A stretch of 64,000 nucleotides of DNA, taken from NCBI GenBank assembly GCA_002835545.1, contig PIZK01000001.1, positions 1 through 64,000 on the forward strand. Direction: 5' to 3'. This stretch comes from Alteromonadales bacterium alter-6D02. GTDB taxonomy: Bacteria > Pseudomonadota > Gammaproteobacteria > Enterobacterales > Psychrobiaceae. Of this stretch, positions 51,417 to 60,116 are shown piece by piece. Numbering within the stretch: position 1 is the first letter of the stretch; each line of letters opens with the position of its first letter. The notes under the pieces were generated by a model. The model had not been told where the DNA came from. It worked only from the letters and a program-made list of their open reading frames with translations, and searched no databases. Made by a program: the position numbers and the translations under genes.

Positions 51417-52544
51417 ATGTACAAATCCACACATAGCACGTTAGTTGTTATATCAGTTATCGCTATATTGCTAGCCTTATTCTTAAGTGGTTGTTCACAA
51501 AATAAAATGAATGCAATGCTTGTCAGCTTAGAGTCGCGACCGCAAATGCCTAACCAGCGGCCTTACATGGTCAAGCAAGTTCAGTTCTCCGGTGGTGATC
51601 AAGGTGTGGTTTTGGCTGGGGAGCTCACCTACCCACAGGATAAAACTACTCACCGTGCAATTGTATTAGTTGCAGGCCATTCGGCAGGGCAGGCACCTGC
51701 TCCTAGGGATATGGATTTGGGCCCAGAGGCAAACCATAAAACATTTTTAGTGTTATCCCACCTCTTAACGCTGCAAGGGTATGCTGTTTTACGTTACGAC
51801 AGTCGCGGCGTAGGGCAAAGCTCTGGTAGCTGGTTAGAAGCCACTAATCAGGTGTTGGCGTCCGATGCTGCAGCTGCGCTACATTGGCTGCGTACTGACG
51901 CTGGACTTAATCTGCAAGACTCGGGGTATTTGGGTCATTCGATGGGGACAGATCGCGCCTTATTAGCAACCCAATTAGAGCCAGCTGACTTTCTAATCCT
52001 TATTGCGGGCGGATTAGAGGTTATGGCCGATTTATTACTAAGACAGAATTATGAGGCGGCACAAAAAGCGGGCTTCGATCAAAATCAATTGCAGCTATTA
52101 ATAACACAATATCAACATGTGTTTGATTTAATGCGTCGTGCTGAAGACCGTCATCAAGCGATGGAAAAAATTGAATCATATTTAACAGCACAAGGGGCAA
52201 CTCAGCAAGACGCTCAGTTATTGGCACAACGTATATGTGATGCGGTTATCTATGCAGACTTAGATACAGATTTTTCGCCGTTGATGGCTGGTTATAAACA
52301 GCCGATATTGACCATATTAGGTGCTAAAGATACTTGGGTGTCATTAAATATCAATGAAGAGCCAATACAACAGCAATTTACAAATTCATTATCTAAACAG
52401 CGGGTATATCCAAACATGAATCATGTGTTACAACCTGCCCAGACCGGTGAGGATGACGAAATTTGGCGAATTAAGACGACAGTAGACCCCAAAATTGTCG
52501 ACGGTATTGACCAGTGGTTGCTATCTGTCCAATCAACAGAGTAA
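51417..52544 (+). CDS. Alpha/beta hydrolase, lipoprotein
   Basis: A 375-aa serine hydrolase anchored as a lipoprotein (lipobox LFLSGC, C26). ATG 51417 follows GAGGTAAAG; the frame extends to 51297 but over the regulatory box. The nucleophile elbow is GHSMG in SGYLGHSMGTDRAL, an oxyanion region appears in LVAGHSAG, and RYDSRGVGQSSG is typical. The acid is likely in LGAKDTWVS and the histidine in MNHVLQPA. Likely an esterase or lipase acting at the envelope; substrate unknown. It precedes an RstAB-like two-component pair. Confidence 0.87.
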   Translation: MYKSTHSTLVVISVIAILLALFLSGCSQNKMNAMLVSLESRPQMPNQRPYMVKQVQFSGGDQGVVLAGELTYPQDKTTHRAIVLVAGHSAGQAPAPRDMDLGPEANHKTFLVLSHLLTLQGYAVLRYDSRGVGQSSGSWLEATNQVLASDAAAALHWLRTDAGLNLQDSGYLGHSMGTDRALLATQLEPADFLILIAGGLEVMADLLLRQNYEAAQKAGFDQNQLQLLITQYQHVFDLMRRAEDRHQAMEKIESYLTAQGATQQDAQLLAQRICDAVIYADLDTDFSPLMAGYKQPILTILGAKDTWVSLNINEEPIQQQFTNSLSKQRVYPNMNHVLQPAQTGEDDEIWRIKTTVDPKIVDGIDQWLLSVQSTE

Positions 52545-52690
52545 TAGGTTGTTCCTTTTTATTAACGTGAGATATAGTGTTTGCGTGATAAGGTTCATCA
52601 GCAAAGGGCTATTTATCAATATATGGGATGCGATTGCTTTGCTTAATGGAATCAAAAGGTTTAATGGGATCAAAAAGTTTAATAGAAAAA

Positions 52691-53392
52691 ATGCACCTAA
52701 CTAACGCCCACATTTTAGTCGTTGAAGATGATCAACGTTTAAATCAGATGATGACAGAGATGTTGCGTGCTCAATCCTACCAAGTGAGTTGTGTCTATGA
52801 CGGCTTGCAGGCGATTGAGCAAATTAACCAGAATAAGCCCGACATTATTTTATTAGATATGATGCTTCCGGGTTGTGATGGTTTACAAGTATTAAGGTCT
52901 ATCAATAGCAGCTTTAGCGGCATTATTATAATGATCACGGCTCAACAGAATGACTTTTTAGAAGTTTCTGCACTTAATCTTGGTGTCCATGATTATATTT
53001 GTAAGCCCGTTCGCCCGCATATTTTACTTGCTCGTATCCGCGCTCTTTCTCGCCTTAATCAAAGTAATAACATTTCTGAAACGGCGATCAATTCATTGCG
53101 AGTGCAGGATCTTGAACTTAACCTAAATGCTCGACAAGTTAGCGTTGCTGAGCAGCCAATTGAGTTAAGTGACGCAGAGTTTGACCTACTCAGCTATTTT
53201 ATGCGTTATCCCAACACGATTTTGAGTCGTGATGTGTTAATCGGCGAAGTACGTAATTTAGCATATGATGGATTCGATCGGTCGATAGATATGCGGATTA
53301 GCGCTTTGCGAAAAAAGCTTCAAGACAGTCAGCCACCGTACAAATATATAAAAACAGTGCGCGCCAAGGGTTATATTTTAGTACTAGAATAA
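52691..53392 (+). CDS. OmpR-family response regulator (RstA-like)
   Basis: A 233-aa regulator: receiver domain with D56 in IILLDMMLPG, E12-D13-D14 acidic pocket, T/K switch residues, and a C-terminal winged helix (about 140-233, ending YKYIKTVRAKGYILVLE). I use ATG 52691, next to the HILVVEDD strand; ATG 52664 (AAGG upstream) and 52628 are in frame. It is paired with the kinase 13 bp downstream. TACA-N6-TACA boxes lie before both flanking genes. Confidence 0.9.
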   Translation: MHLTNAHILVVEDDQRLNQMMTEMLRAQSYQVSCVYDGLQAIEQINQNKPDIILLDMMLPGCDGLQVLRSINSSFSGIIIMITAQQNDFLEVSALNLGVHDYICKPVRPHILLARIRALSRLNQSNNISETAINSLRVQDLELNLNARQVSVAEQPIELSDAEFDLLSYFMRYPNTILSRDVLIGEVRNLAYDGFDRSIDMRISALRKKLQDSQPPYKYIKTVRAKGYILVLE

Positions 53393-53405
53393 AGGTAGAA
53401 TAGCT

Positions 53406-54686
53406 ATGTTTAGATACTTGTTGAGTTATCTATCACTGACGATTGTGTCGGCAATTGTTTTTGCCGCATTAGTGCTCGATCCACTCTATGTTCAAGCCAT
53501 CAAACAAGACGAGTTAGCTTATACCCGAGGCATTAACCAAGTGGTGTCTGAAGATGTGTTTGAACACCAAGAACAACAGGCACGTCTATTGTATTGGGCT
53601 GATCGCTTTAGTTATGATTTCTCGTTAAAAAAGCTGGCTGACATTCAATTGCCAGCACAGCAAATAAAACAGCTCCAAGAAAATGGTGTTTTTGCCGAGG
53701 TCCGCAGTGGCTGGGCTGTTGACAGGATTACTTTATATTATTCCCACCCTAGCTGTGATTGTTATTTAATGATGACTAAAAACTACGGTGAACATGGCTT
53801 ATTCCAACAATATTTACTGAGTTTTTTATTGATAGTTGTAACGTTTATCGCGTTGTTTATTCTCTATTATACCTACCGACATAAGAAAGAAGTCACTCGA
53901 CTAACCAAAGTCTATCAGGCGTATGGACAGGGCTCATTTAATATACGAGCAGAAAGTAAAACAGCGCAACCGTACGCGATACTAGCGAAAACGTTCAATC
54001 AGATGGCTGAGCAGATAGAGGCGTTATTACAAGAACAACGCACCTTGGTGCATGGGGTTACTCATGATCTTCGAACCCCGATTGCGCGATTACGTTTTGC
54101 ATTAGATATGACTCGAAATTGCCAAGATTTGCAGCAGTACCAAGCAAGACTACAGGATATGGACCTAGATTTAGATGAACTCGATGATCTGGTCAATCAA
54201 TGGCTGTTCTATGCTCAGGTTAGTAGTAAGCCAGCAATGATTGAGCTACAGCAGGTGGCCGTCGTTCCACTCATTAATCATAGTCTGAAGAAGTTAAGTG
54301 TTTTATATCCCGCAATCAAGGTTACGGTGGAGTTACAATCCGCGGTTATCCAAGGTAATGAGCAACTATTAATCCGTGCTGTTGATAACCTGATGATGAA
54401 TGCGTTTAAATTTGCACATAGTCAAATTAAAGTGACAGTAAGCCAAGTTAATCGGCAGTTGTTATTAGCTGTTGAGGACGATGGACCTGGTATAAAAGAC
54501 GAGCTACATGATTACATCACTCAGCCTTTTGTTAGGCTCGACGCTAGCAGAAGCACTGATGGTTTTGGGTTAGGGTTAGCCATCGTCAAATGTATTTTAG
54601 ACAAGCATCACACACAGCTCACCATAAAGCATAGCCCGTTAGGCGGCGCATGTTTTATGGTGGCATTTAACGCCTACAATCACTAA
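53406..54686 (+). CDS. Sensor histidine kinase (RstB-like)
   Basis: A 426-aa inner-membrane kinase: transmembrane helix 1 (about 6-28), a periplasmic domain of about 110 residues including SHPSCDCYLM, helix 2 (about 136-158), HAMP linker, H220 in GVTHDLRTPIARLRF, and HATPase with N-box VDNLMMNAFKF and G-boxes EDDGPGI and GFGLGLAIV. Layout and size match the RstB group, which senses the periplasm. It is coupled to the regulator gene just upstream. Confidence 0.9.
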   Translation: MFRYLLSYLSLTIVSAIVFAALVLDPLYVQAIKQDELAYTRGINQVVSEDVFEHQEQQARLLYWADRFSYDFSLKKLADIQLPAQQIKQLQENGVFAEVRSGWAVDRITLYYSHPSCDCYLMMTKNYGEHGLFQQYLLSFLLIVVTFIALFILYYTYRHKKEVTRLTKVYQAYGQGSFNIRAESKTAQPYAILAKTFNQMAEQIEALLQEQRTLVHGVTHDLRTPIARLRFALDMTRNCQDLQQYQARLQDMDLDLDELDDLVNQWLFYAQVSSKPAMIELQQVAVVPLINHSLKKLSVLYPAIKVTVELQSAVIQGNEQLLIRAVDNLMMNAFKFAHSQIKVTVSQVNRQLLLAVEDDGPGIKDELHDYITQPFVRLDASRSTDGFGLGLAIVKCILDKHHTQLTIKHSPLGGACFMVAFNAYNH

Positions 54687-54783
54687 CAACCTCTGATTAG
54701 TTGTCGCTGCGTTCCTACGTATTATTTACACTAATCAATATCAGCATTTTTAAAGGCCGTTATCATCAGAGTCATAGGCGAGC

Positions 54784-54798
54784 TTACAATGGCTTACA
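54784..54798 (+). promoter_or_regulatory. TTACA tandem box upstream of the DUF418 gene
   Basis: TTACA at 54784-54788 and 54794-54798 in GCTTACAATGGCTTACA, period 10, 61 bp before ATG 54859. It closely matches the box at 51343-51357 (GCTTACAAAGCCTTACA), and the distance to the gene is the same. Confidence 0.55.
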
Positions 54799-54858
54799 CA
54801 AGCATGGTGATGAAGAAGGTAATCTAGTTATCACAGTAATTGGTAATTGGAATCGTCA

Positions 54859-55944
54859 ATGGAAAACAGATATATCGGATTAGATTTAGCCAGAGCGTTG
54901 GCTATTATTATGATGGTGATAGTCAACTATAAACTTGCAATGGAGGTAGAATCAGGCAGTGCGTTTTTATTGGGGTTGACGGGGATTTTCGAAGGCCGGG
55001 CCGCAGCGTTATTTGTGTTATTGGCTGGTATTGGCATCGCCATCTCTACCAATCGCGCGCGGAGAGAAGGTAAGAGCGATTTAATTAAACAAAAGCGTCT
55101 TCATTTAATCAAACGGGGCGGTCTATTAATAATGCTTGGCTTGTGTTTTAGTCTTATCTGGCCCGCAGATATCTTACACCTTTATGGTGCTTACTTTATC
55201 CTCGCAGCGTTATTCATTTCCTTAACTAACAAGCAACTGCTCATTTGTGGCGTCTCGTGCCTTTTGCTGTTTCCAGTGCTTCTTGGCCTGTTTGACTATG
55301 ATGCAGGCTGGCATTGGCCTAGCTTAACTTACATTAACTTTTGGTCAGTGGACGGCTTTATTAAACAGTTGTTTTTTAATGGCTTTCATCCAATTTTTCC
55401 TTGGTTTTCATTTTTACTTTTTGGTCTGTTTCTTGGACGTCTCAATTTGTGGGATAAACAGCTGAGGAAAAAAATGTTGGTGATTGCTTTAGCTACGTTT
55501 ACGGTGTTGGAGTTTGGTTTGCTTGTAATGCGAGGGCTAGTTAGCGAACCTGGCGGTTTGTTGACGCTAGCGGAGCGCGAAGAGTTATTGTTGGTGTTGA
55601 GCAGTGCAATGATCCCGCCGATGCCACAATATGTCATTTCAGCGACTTGTAGTGCCGTCATTATTCTTGTGTGTTGTTTACAGTTAGCTCAATCCGCTAA
55701 ACATAGCCGCATTATGCAATGGCTAGCCAAAACGGGGCGCTTAGCACTCTCTATTTATGTTGGACATATTATTATCGGCTTAGGGCTCTTCGAGTTATTG
55801 GGAATATTAGAGCAACCATCGATCGCTATTTCACTAGTCGGAGCATTAGTCTTTATTGGTTGTTGTATGGTGTTTAGTGTGTGGTGGCTCAAACGATTTA
55901 ACGCTGGTCCACTCGAAGGGATGTTTAAAAAACTCGTCGTTTAG
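54859..55944 (+). CDS. DUF418 / DUF1624-type membrane protein
   Basis: A 361-aa polytopic protein with about ten hydrophobic segments. The N-terminus RYIGLDLARALAIIMMVIVNY and the EGRAAALFVLLAGIGIAI segment are typical of the DUF418/YeiB group, related to acyltransferase-3/HGSNAT proteins. The C-terminal part has TGRLALSIYVGHIIIG. ATG 54859 follows TTGGA; TTG 54847 is in frame. It likely belongs to the local RstA-like regulon because of its upstream box. Function unknown; acyl transfer across the membrane is possible. Confidence 0.82.
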   Translation: MENRYIGLDLARALAIIMMVIVNYKLAMEVESGSAFLLGLTGIFEGRAAALFVLLAGIGIAISTNRARREGKSDLIKQKRLHLIKRGGLLIMLGLCFSLIWPADILHLYGAYFILAALFISLTNKQLLICGVSCLLLFPVLLGLFDYDAGWHWPSLTYINFWSVDGFIKQLFFNGFHPIFPWFSFLLFGLFLGRLNLWDKQLRKKMLVIALATFTVLEFGLLVMRGLVSEPGGLLTLAEREELLLVLSSAMIPPMPQYVISATCSAVIILVCCLQLAQSAKHSRIMQWLAKTGRLALSIYVGHIIIGLGLFELLGILEQPSIAISLVGALVFIGCCMVFSVWWLKRFNAGPLEGMFKKLVV

Positions 55945-56024
55945 TTGGCTAATGTTTGTGCTGGCTTGTAATTTTAATAGCGTACTCATTGTTTTAGCTT
56001 AACCTCTGCAACTCATCACTTATC

Positions 56025-56083
56025 ATTCACTGATACAAGTTCAAGTATCAGTGAATGGCAGCGCGATATAATATCGCTGCTCA
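56025..56083. terminator. Two adjacent hairpins between convergent genes
   Basis: ATTCACTGATAC/GTATCAGTGAAT (56025-56036 and 56045-56056) is a perfect 12-bp stem. GCAGCGCGATAT/ATATCGCTGC follows at about 56059-56081 with a one-base bulge. They lie between the convergent DUF418 and kinase genes. Neither has a good T-tract, so they may be bidirectional terminators or a structural repeat. Confidence 0.45.
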
Positions 56084-56137
56084 TTCGTTTATTCGGCATG
56101 TTTGTTTACATTGTGCGGTTAAGCTTGGGCTTTGAAG

Positions 56138-57418
56138 TCAGGCGAGGGGAGTAAATGAAACAACAATCGTTGTATCTTTGTCGTTTAACACACTTAACTC
56201 CCAGCCTTGGTGTTCGCATAAGCGTTTGACAATCGATAAGCCAAAACCATAGCCTGTGCTTTGGCTGCCTTTCACCGCAGGCTCGGTAATAGTTGCTGAA
56301 ATATCGTGCTCGATTCCTGCCCCTGTATTCTTAATAATTAATTTCTCGTCAATAACATCAACGCTGACTTCGCCGCTATCCGTGTATTGAAACGCATTGC
56401 TGATTAAATTATCAAGCAGCACTTTTAACATTCCAGCTTGGGCTAAGACCTCGCTGTGACAGCGTTCAGAGACTTGTACGTCAACTTGCTTCCCTTGTAG
56501 TAAATAGCTGTGGTCAATGATTGACTGCTCAACAAGGGGTAATAGTTTTATCTGCACTTTATTTGTCGATACTTGTTCTTCTCTGGCTAAAATGAGCAGG
56601 GTGCTGACGGTTTGCTCCATTTGCATGGCCGCCTGTGAAATGCGCGCGATAATGTCGTTGTTTTTGTCATTCCCTCGGTTTTTTTCTTGATATAGTTCTA
56701 CCGCATTTTTGACGATGGCCACGGGCGTTCTTAACTCATGACTAGCGTCTCGGGTGAAGCACTTTTCTCGTTCAAGGGTTTTACTGATTTGCTGCATCGA
56801 GTCTTCTAATGTCCGAGCTAAAATGCCAATTTCATTATTGGGAAATTGATGTGCAAACGTATTGGGTATATTTTTAGGTGCAACGCCGTCAACCAAGTCC
56901 GCGAGTGCTTTTAAAGGCCGTGCTGTTTTTCGACCCAGGGTATAAGCAATAAAAAACGCGATTATTGTCAATACGATGCCGCTGGCGAGAAAGAATTGGA
57001 CAATTCCTTCTCGAACCGGGCGAACTAATAATTTTTGACTGACCTCAGCCACTAGATGAACGTCTGGGTGCTCAGGAAATAAATAAAGGTGATAGTGGCG
57101 TCCTTCGTCACCGTAAAACTCTCTTCTGTTCGGTTCTTCAATAAAAGTGCTTTTTAAATCAGCAGGCAGGTTTGTTTTAGAAAAGTACAACGCCATATTT
57201 GCGTTACGTACATTAGGCCATTGGTTAGTTGCCTGATATTCCGAACATAAATAAGCCGCTTCTTGGGTGATTTCTCGCTCGATAAAAGCGTCTTCTAACG
57301 TGTATAAAAAAATAAAACAAAAGAAGCCATAAAAGGCCGATAATATCAGGGTGAAAATACAGAACTGACTAACTATACGTCGACTTAAACTATGAAATTT
57401 TAGTGTGTTGTTTTTCAT
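56138..57418 (-). CDS. Sensor histidine kinase (second OmpR-type system)
   Basis: A 426-aa kinase from ATG 57418 (the frame reaches TTG 57430). Transmembrane helix 1 is about 16-40, a periplasmic loop of about 95 residues follows, and helix 2 is about 139-161. Then come HAMP, H227 in TRDASHELRTPVAIV, N-box LLDNLISNAFQY and G-box STGYGFGLSIV. It is the second gene after the response regulator, almost abutting. The neighbouring DJ-1 and ABC exporter genes, which share an upstream box, are the probable targets. Confidence 0.9.
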   Translation of the reverse strand: MKNNTLKFHSLSRRIVSQFCIFTLILSAFYGFFCFIFLYTLEDAFIEREITQEAAYLCSEYQATNQWPNVRNANMALYFSKTNLPADLKSTFIEEPNRREFYGDEGRHYHLYLFPEHPDVHLVAEVSQKLLVRPVREGIVQFFLASGIVLTIIAFFIAYTLGRKTARPLKALADLVDGVAPKNIPNTFAHQFPNNEIGILARTLEDSMQQISKTLEREKCFTRDASHELRTPVAIVKNAVELYQEKNRGNDKNNDIIARISQAAMQMEQTVSTLLILAREEQVSTNKVQIKLLPLVEQSIIDHSYLLQGKQVDVQVSERCHSEVLAQAGMLKVLLDNLISNAFQYTDSGEVSVDVIDEKLIIKNTGAGIEHDISATITEPAVKGSQSTGYGFGLSIVKRLCEHQGWELSVLNDKDTTIVVSFTPLA

Positions 57419-57431
57419 CTCTGTGTCCAAT

Positions 57432-58124
57432 TTATTTAATGTCTAAGGTAAAACCAACACCGTGTACGGTTTTTAATATCGGGTAAGTAAACGGTTTATC
57501 TAATACATTGCGTAATTGATAAATGTGAGAGCGCATCGCATCTGACTCCGTGGGTTGGTCTCCCCAAAGTTTCTGCGTTAGCATTGAGCGACTAACCACT
57601 TGCGGGTAAGCCTCCGCTAATACGGTGATTATGCGCACGCCCATCGCATGTAACTCGAGTAATTTCCCCTCTCTAGTGACCTGTTTTCTTTGCCTGTCGA
57701 TACTTAATGGTCCCAACTCTAAGGTGTCAGAGGTTTGTAATAAGTGGCGTCGTGATAGGGCTAAACAGCGCACTTCCAATTCTTGTAACGAAAATGGCTT
57801 GGTTAAGTAGTCATCGGCTCCGGCGGTAAACCCTGAGACTTTATCTTCAATGCTATCTCTGGCGGTCAGCATTAAGATTGGAATATGGCGACTCGATGAT
57901 TTTCTGATGTGATGGCAGACTTCAAGACCGTCCATTTGAGGTAGGTTGAGATCTAAAATGACTAAGTCAAAATGATGCTCAAGCGCGAGTTCAAGCCCTT
58001 GCTCACCTTGGCTAGCAAAATCAAAGCGATGTCCTTTTTGCTCCATGTAATCTGAAATATTTTGCGCGATACTTTGTTGGTCTTCAACGAGTAGTATGTT
58101 AAGTGAGGTTGCTTGAGTGGTCAT
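57432..58124 (-). CDS. OmpR-family response regulator (second system)
   Basis: A 230-aa regulator. ATG 58124 has TTGGAAA at good spacing; ATG 58136 is in frame but too near the same site. The receiver domain has D58 in LVILDLNLPQMDG and K107-like switch lysine in YLTKPFS; the winged helix (about 130-230) includes SDAMRSHIYQLRNVLD and ends in TVHGVGFTLD. It is the best candidate to bind the TTTCAC-N5-TTTCAC boxes found upstream of the adjacent genes. Confidence 0.9.
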   Translation of the reverse strand: MTTQATSLNILLVEDQQSIAQNISDYMEQKGHRFDFASQGEQGLELALEHHFDLVILDLNLPQMDGLEVCHHIRKSSSRHIPILMLTARDSIEDKVSGFTAGADDYLTKPFSLQELEVRCLALSRRHLLQTSDTLELGPLSIDRQRKQVTREGKLLELHAMGVRIITVLAEAYPQVVSRSMLTQKLWGDQPTESDAMRSHIYQLRNVLDKPFTYPILKTVHGVGFTLDIK

Positions 58125-58172
58125 ATCATTTTCCAAAGTTCTATATTTGGCTCTATCTCAATTACGATGAAA

Positions 58173-58197
58173 AAGCGGAAACAGTGGCTGTTTCCGC
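58173..58197 (-). terminator. Terminator of the DJ-1/PfpI gene (minus strand)
   Basis: Read on the minus strand, AGCGGAAACAG pairs perfectly with CTGTTTCCGCT over a 3-nt loop and is followed by TTTTTCATCG. It lies 16 bp after the DJ-1 gene and separates it from the two-component genes. Confidence 0.8.
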
Positions 58198-58212
58198 TGG
58201 ATGTTAAACGCA

Positions 58213-59340
58213 TTATAAGGATATTGTCTTTAACATGTCTAATGCGGGTTTGTAATCAGGTTTTGAGGCTAATAGTTCATTCAATGTCGCTTTAGCTGCC
58301 AGCTTGTGACCTAGGTGATGTTGTGTTTTCGCTATTTTTAAATCTAACACCGGATTGTTGATAGCTTTTTGTGCGACCGTCATTAACGCCAATGCGTTTT
58401 CCAACTGAATATCGGTTTCGGCTATTTTCAAGTAATAAAAGCCATAGGTACCCACCAGTGGTAGGTGGTATTGCTCAGTGTGATTTGCCAGTGTTGTTAT
58501 TGCTGATTTATCACCGGCTAGAAACTGAGCGATAATAGCTAAGGTGTGGTCGTCTTTATCCAGTTCGTTCGCAATAGGTGTTAGCCCTAACGCTTTGACT
58601 AATGCAGTCGCAACACCGACAGTGGAAGCCGGGTTTTGTCCGGTAATTAATCGCTCGTCAACAGCGACATGACTCAACATAATCTCACTTGATTGAAACT
58701 TAGCGCCGCGTTCGATTAATTTATCTTGCAACATAAAATCAAACTGGCTAATCCATTTTTTGCCAAAAAGGTTTTCTTCCTGATTAGTAAAACCATTCAC
58801 CGCCTTATTTGCGACTAAATAGCTACCATCATTTAACGTAACATCGACTAATGCTGCTGGGCCGTGACAGACGGCTGCAACTGTGCCTTGTTGTTGATAA
58901 ATATCAGCAATTAATGATTGAAGTGCTGTGTCCTTTGGTAGGTCAAACATTGCTCCTTTACCGCCAACAATAAAGATGGCGTCGTAAGCTTTAGCCTCTA
59001 AGTTTCTAATTGATAAGGTATTATTTAACTTGGTCATTATCGCTTTATTGGCCAACACTTTTGCGTTGAATGGCTTTTTTGCGTCGAACTTGTCGGCTTC
59101 TACTTTACCGCCTTGTGGACTAGCAATATCGACACGAATGCCATTGGTGTTAAAAACGGTATAGGCTTTGGAAAACTCGTCAAATTCATAACCGGGCTTT
59201 TCTTCTCCCTGTTGTTGACCATAGCCACTGAGAACCATCAGCACTTTCTTGTCGGTCACAGAGGCTGCGACCTGACTCGACAGTGTGATTAATACCAATA
59301 AGCTCATCAGTTTAGTTAATGTTTGTTTAATGTATTTCAT
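58213..59340 (-). CDS. Secreted DJ-1/PfpI family protein
   Basis: A 375-aa exported protein. ATG 59340 follows AGGAGG at ideal spacing and begins a signal peptide (MKYIKQTLTKLMSLLVLITLSSQVAAS); the frame reaches 59367. Residues about 30-255 are a DJ-1/PfpI domain with nucleophile C158 in AAVCHGPAAL and E52/E55 in GYEFDEFSKAY, like Hsp31/glyoxalase III-type members. The C-terminal 120 residues are helical and TPR-like. A periplasmic location is unusual for this family. The TTTCAC box is 43-59 bp upstream. Confidence 0.88.
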   Translation of the reverse strand: MKYIKQTLTKLMSLLVLITLSSQVAASVTDKKVLMVLSGYGQQQGEEKPGYEFDEFSKAYTVFNTNGIRVDIASPQGGKVEADKFDAKKPFNAKVLANKAIMTKLNNTLSIRNLEAKAYDAIFIVGGKGAMFDLPKDTALQSLIADIYQQQGTVAAVCHGPAALVDVTLNDGSYLVANKAVNGFTNQEENLFGKKWISQFDFMLQDKLIERGAKFQSSEIMLSHVAVDERLITGQNPASTVGVATALVKALGLTPIANELDKDDHTLAIIAQFLAGDKSAITTLANHTEQYHLPLVGTYGFYYLKIAETDIQLENALALMTVAQKAINNPVLDLKIAKTQHHLGHKLAAKATLNELLASKPDYKPALDMLKTISL

Positions 59341-59382
59341 TGCTTTCCTCCTAGTAATTACACACATGATGACAACGTCGTT

Positions 59383-59399
59383 GTGAAACAGATGTGAAA
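59383..59399 (-). promoter_or_regulatory. TTTCAC-N5-TTTCAC tandem box (2)
   Basis: On the plus strand GTGAAACAGATGTGAAA; on the minus strand TTTCACATCTGTTTCAC, an 11-bp direct repeat, 43-59 bp before the DJ-1 gene start. It is one base different from box 3 at 62613-62629. Confidence 0.7.
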
Positions 59400-59402
59400 T
59401 GG

Positions 59403-60116
59403 TTATGTCTCAGCCATTAATTGTTTAATTGAGCTGCGCAGGCTGTTTCTACTGGCATAAATACCTAAGCTAGTCACCAAGGATAAAATGAGTGATAGGG
59501 TGAGTATCAACCAAACAAGATCAGGTTTATAGGTTAAAGAAAACTGTGATTGGTAGATTAATAAGCCCGCGATATAGGTCCCTAATATAGCGCCCATCGC
59601 TGTTATACTCGCGGTAACTAGCCATTCAATGATATTTAACTTAAGGCATGTTGAGCGGGTAAAACCAAAACTCATGATGATACTATTCTTTTTCTTTTCC
59701 TTAGGCTCTAACGCATTGATAGAAGCTAAAATGACGATGGCTGCGAGTATCACAATCATCACTGAGAAGCCGCTAATGACTTTGGTGATCATGGCTAGGA
59801 TACTGTCAAATCGCTCTGTCATTTCCTTTAGTGAAATCATGCGTAATGTTGGGAATTTTTGCCACAATGTGGCGAGCGTTGGCCATTGCTTGTCATCGAG
59901 TTCAATGCTCGCCATGTTGTAGTGTGGCGACTGCACGTGCTTTAACGCGCTAGGCGGCATCTGAACCCAAAAGGTAATAGACCCTGCACCCGGTTTGAAC
60001 GCGTGACTAGCGACTATCTGAAACTTGGTTGTTGACCAATAAAAAATGTTAACCAATCTCCGAGCACCAAGCCCAAATCTGTCATCACTTCTTGTTCTAT
60101 TGATATTTGTTGCCAC
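59403..60116 (-). pseudogene. C-terminal part of the frameshifted ABC permease
   Basis: This frame continues the permease that starts at 61882. Homology-like sequence resumes at KFQIVASHAFKPG (about 60025), followed by the last FtsX bundle: helices about GFSVMIVILAAIVILASI, ITAMGAILGTYIAGLLIYQ and LVWLILTLSLILSLVTSLGIY. The first 30 residues from ATG 60116 are only the out-of-frame reading of the upstream part, and no ribosome-binding site supports an independent start. Without a -1 shift near 60023-60034 this half would not be made. Confidence 0.75.

Noticed and set aside
52640-52690. Near-repeat AATGGAATCAAAAGGTTT / AATGGGATCAAAAAGTTT
   Set aside because: Two imperfect 18-bp copies inside the possible N-terminal extension of the RstA-like gene; they matter for start choice but show no independent function.
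54701-54883. A 60-codon frame between the RstB-like kinase and the DUF418 gene
   Set aside because: It spans the regulatory box and lacks a ribosome-binding site; translation is not protein-like.
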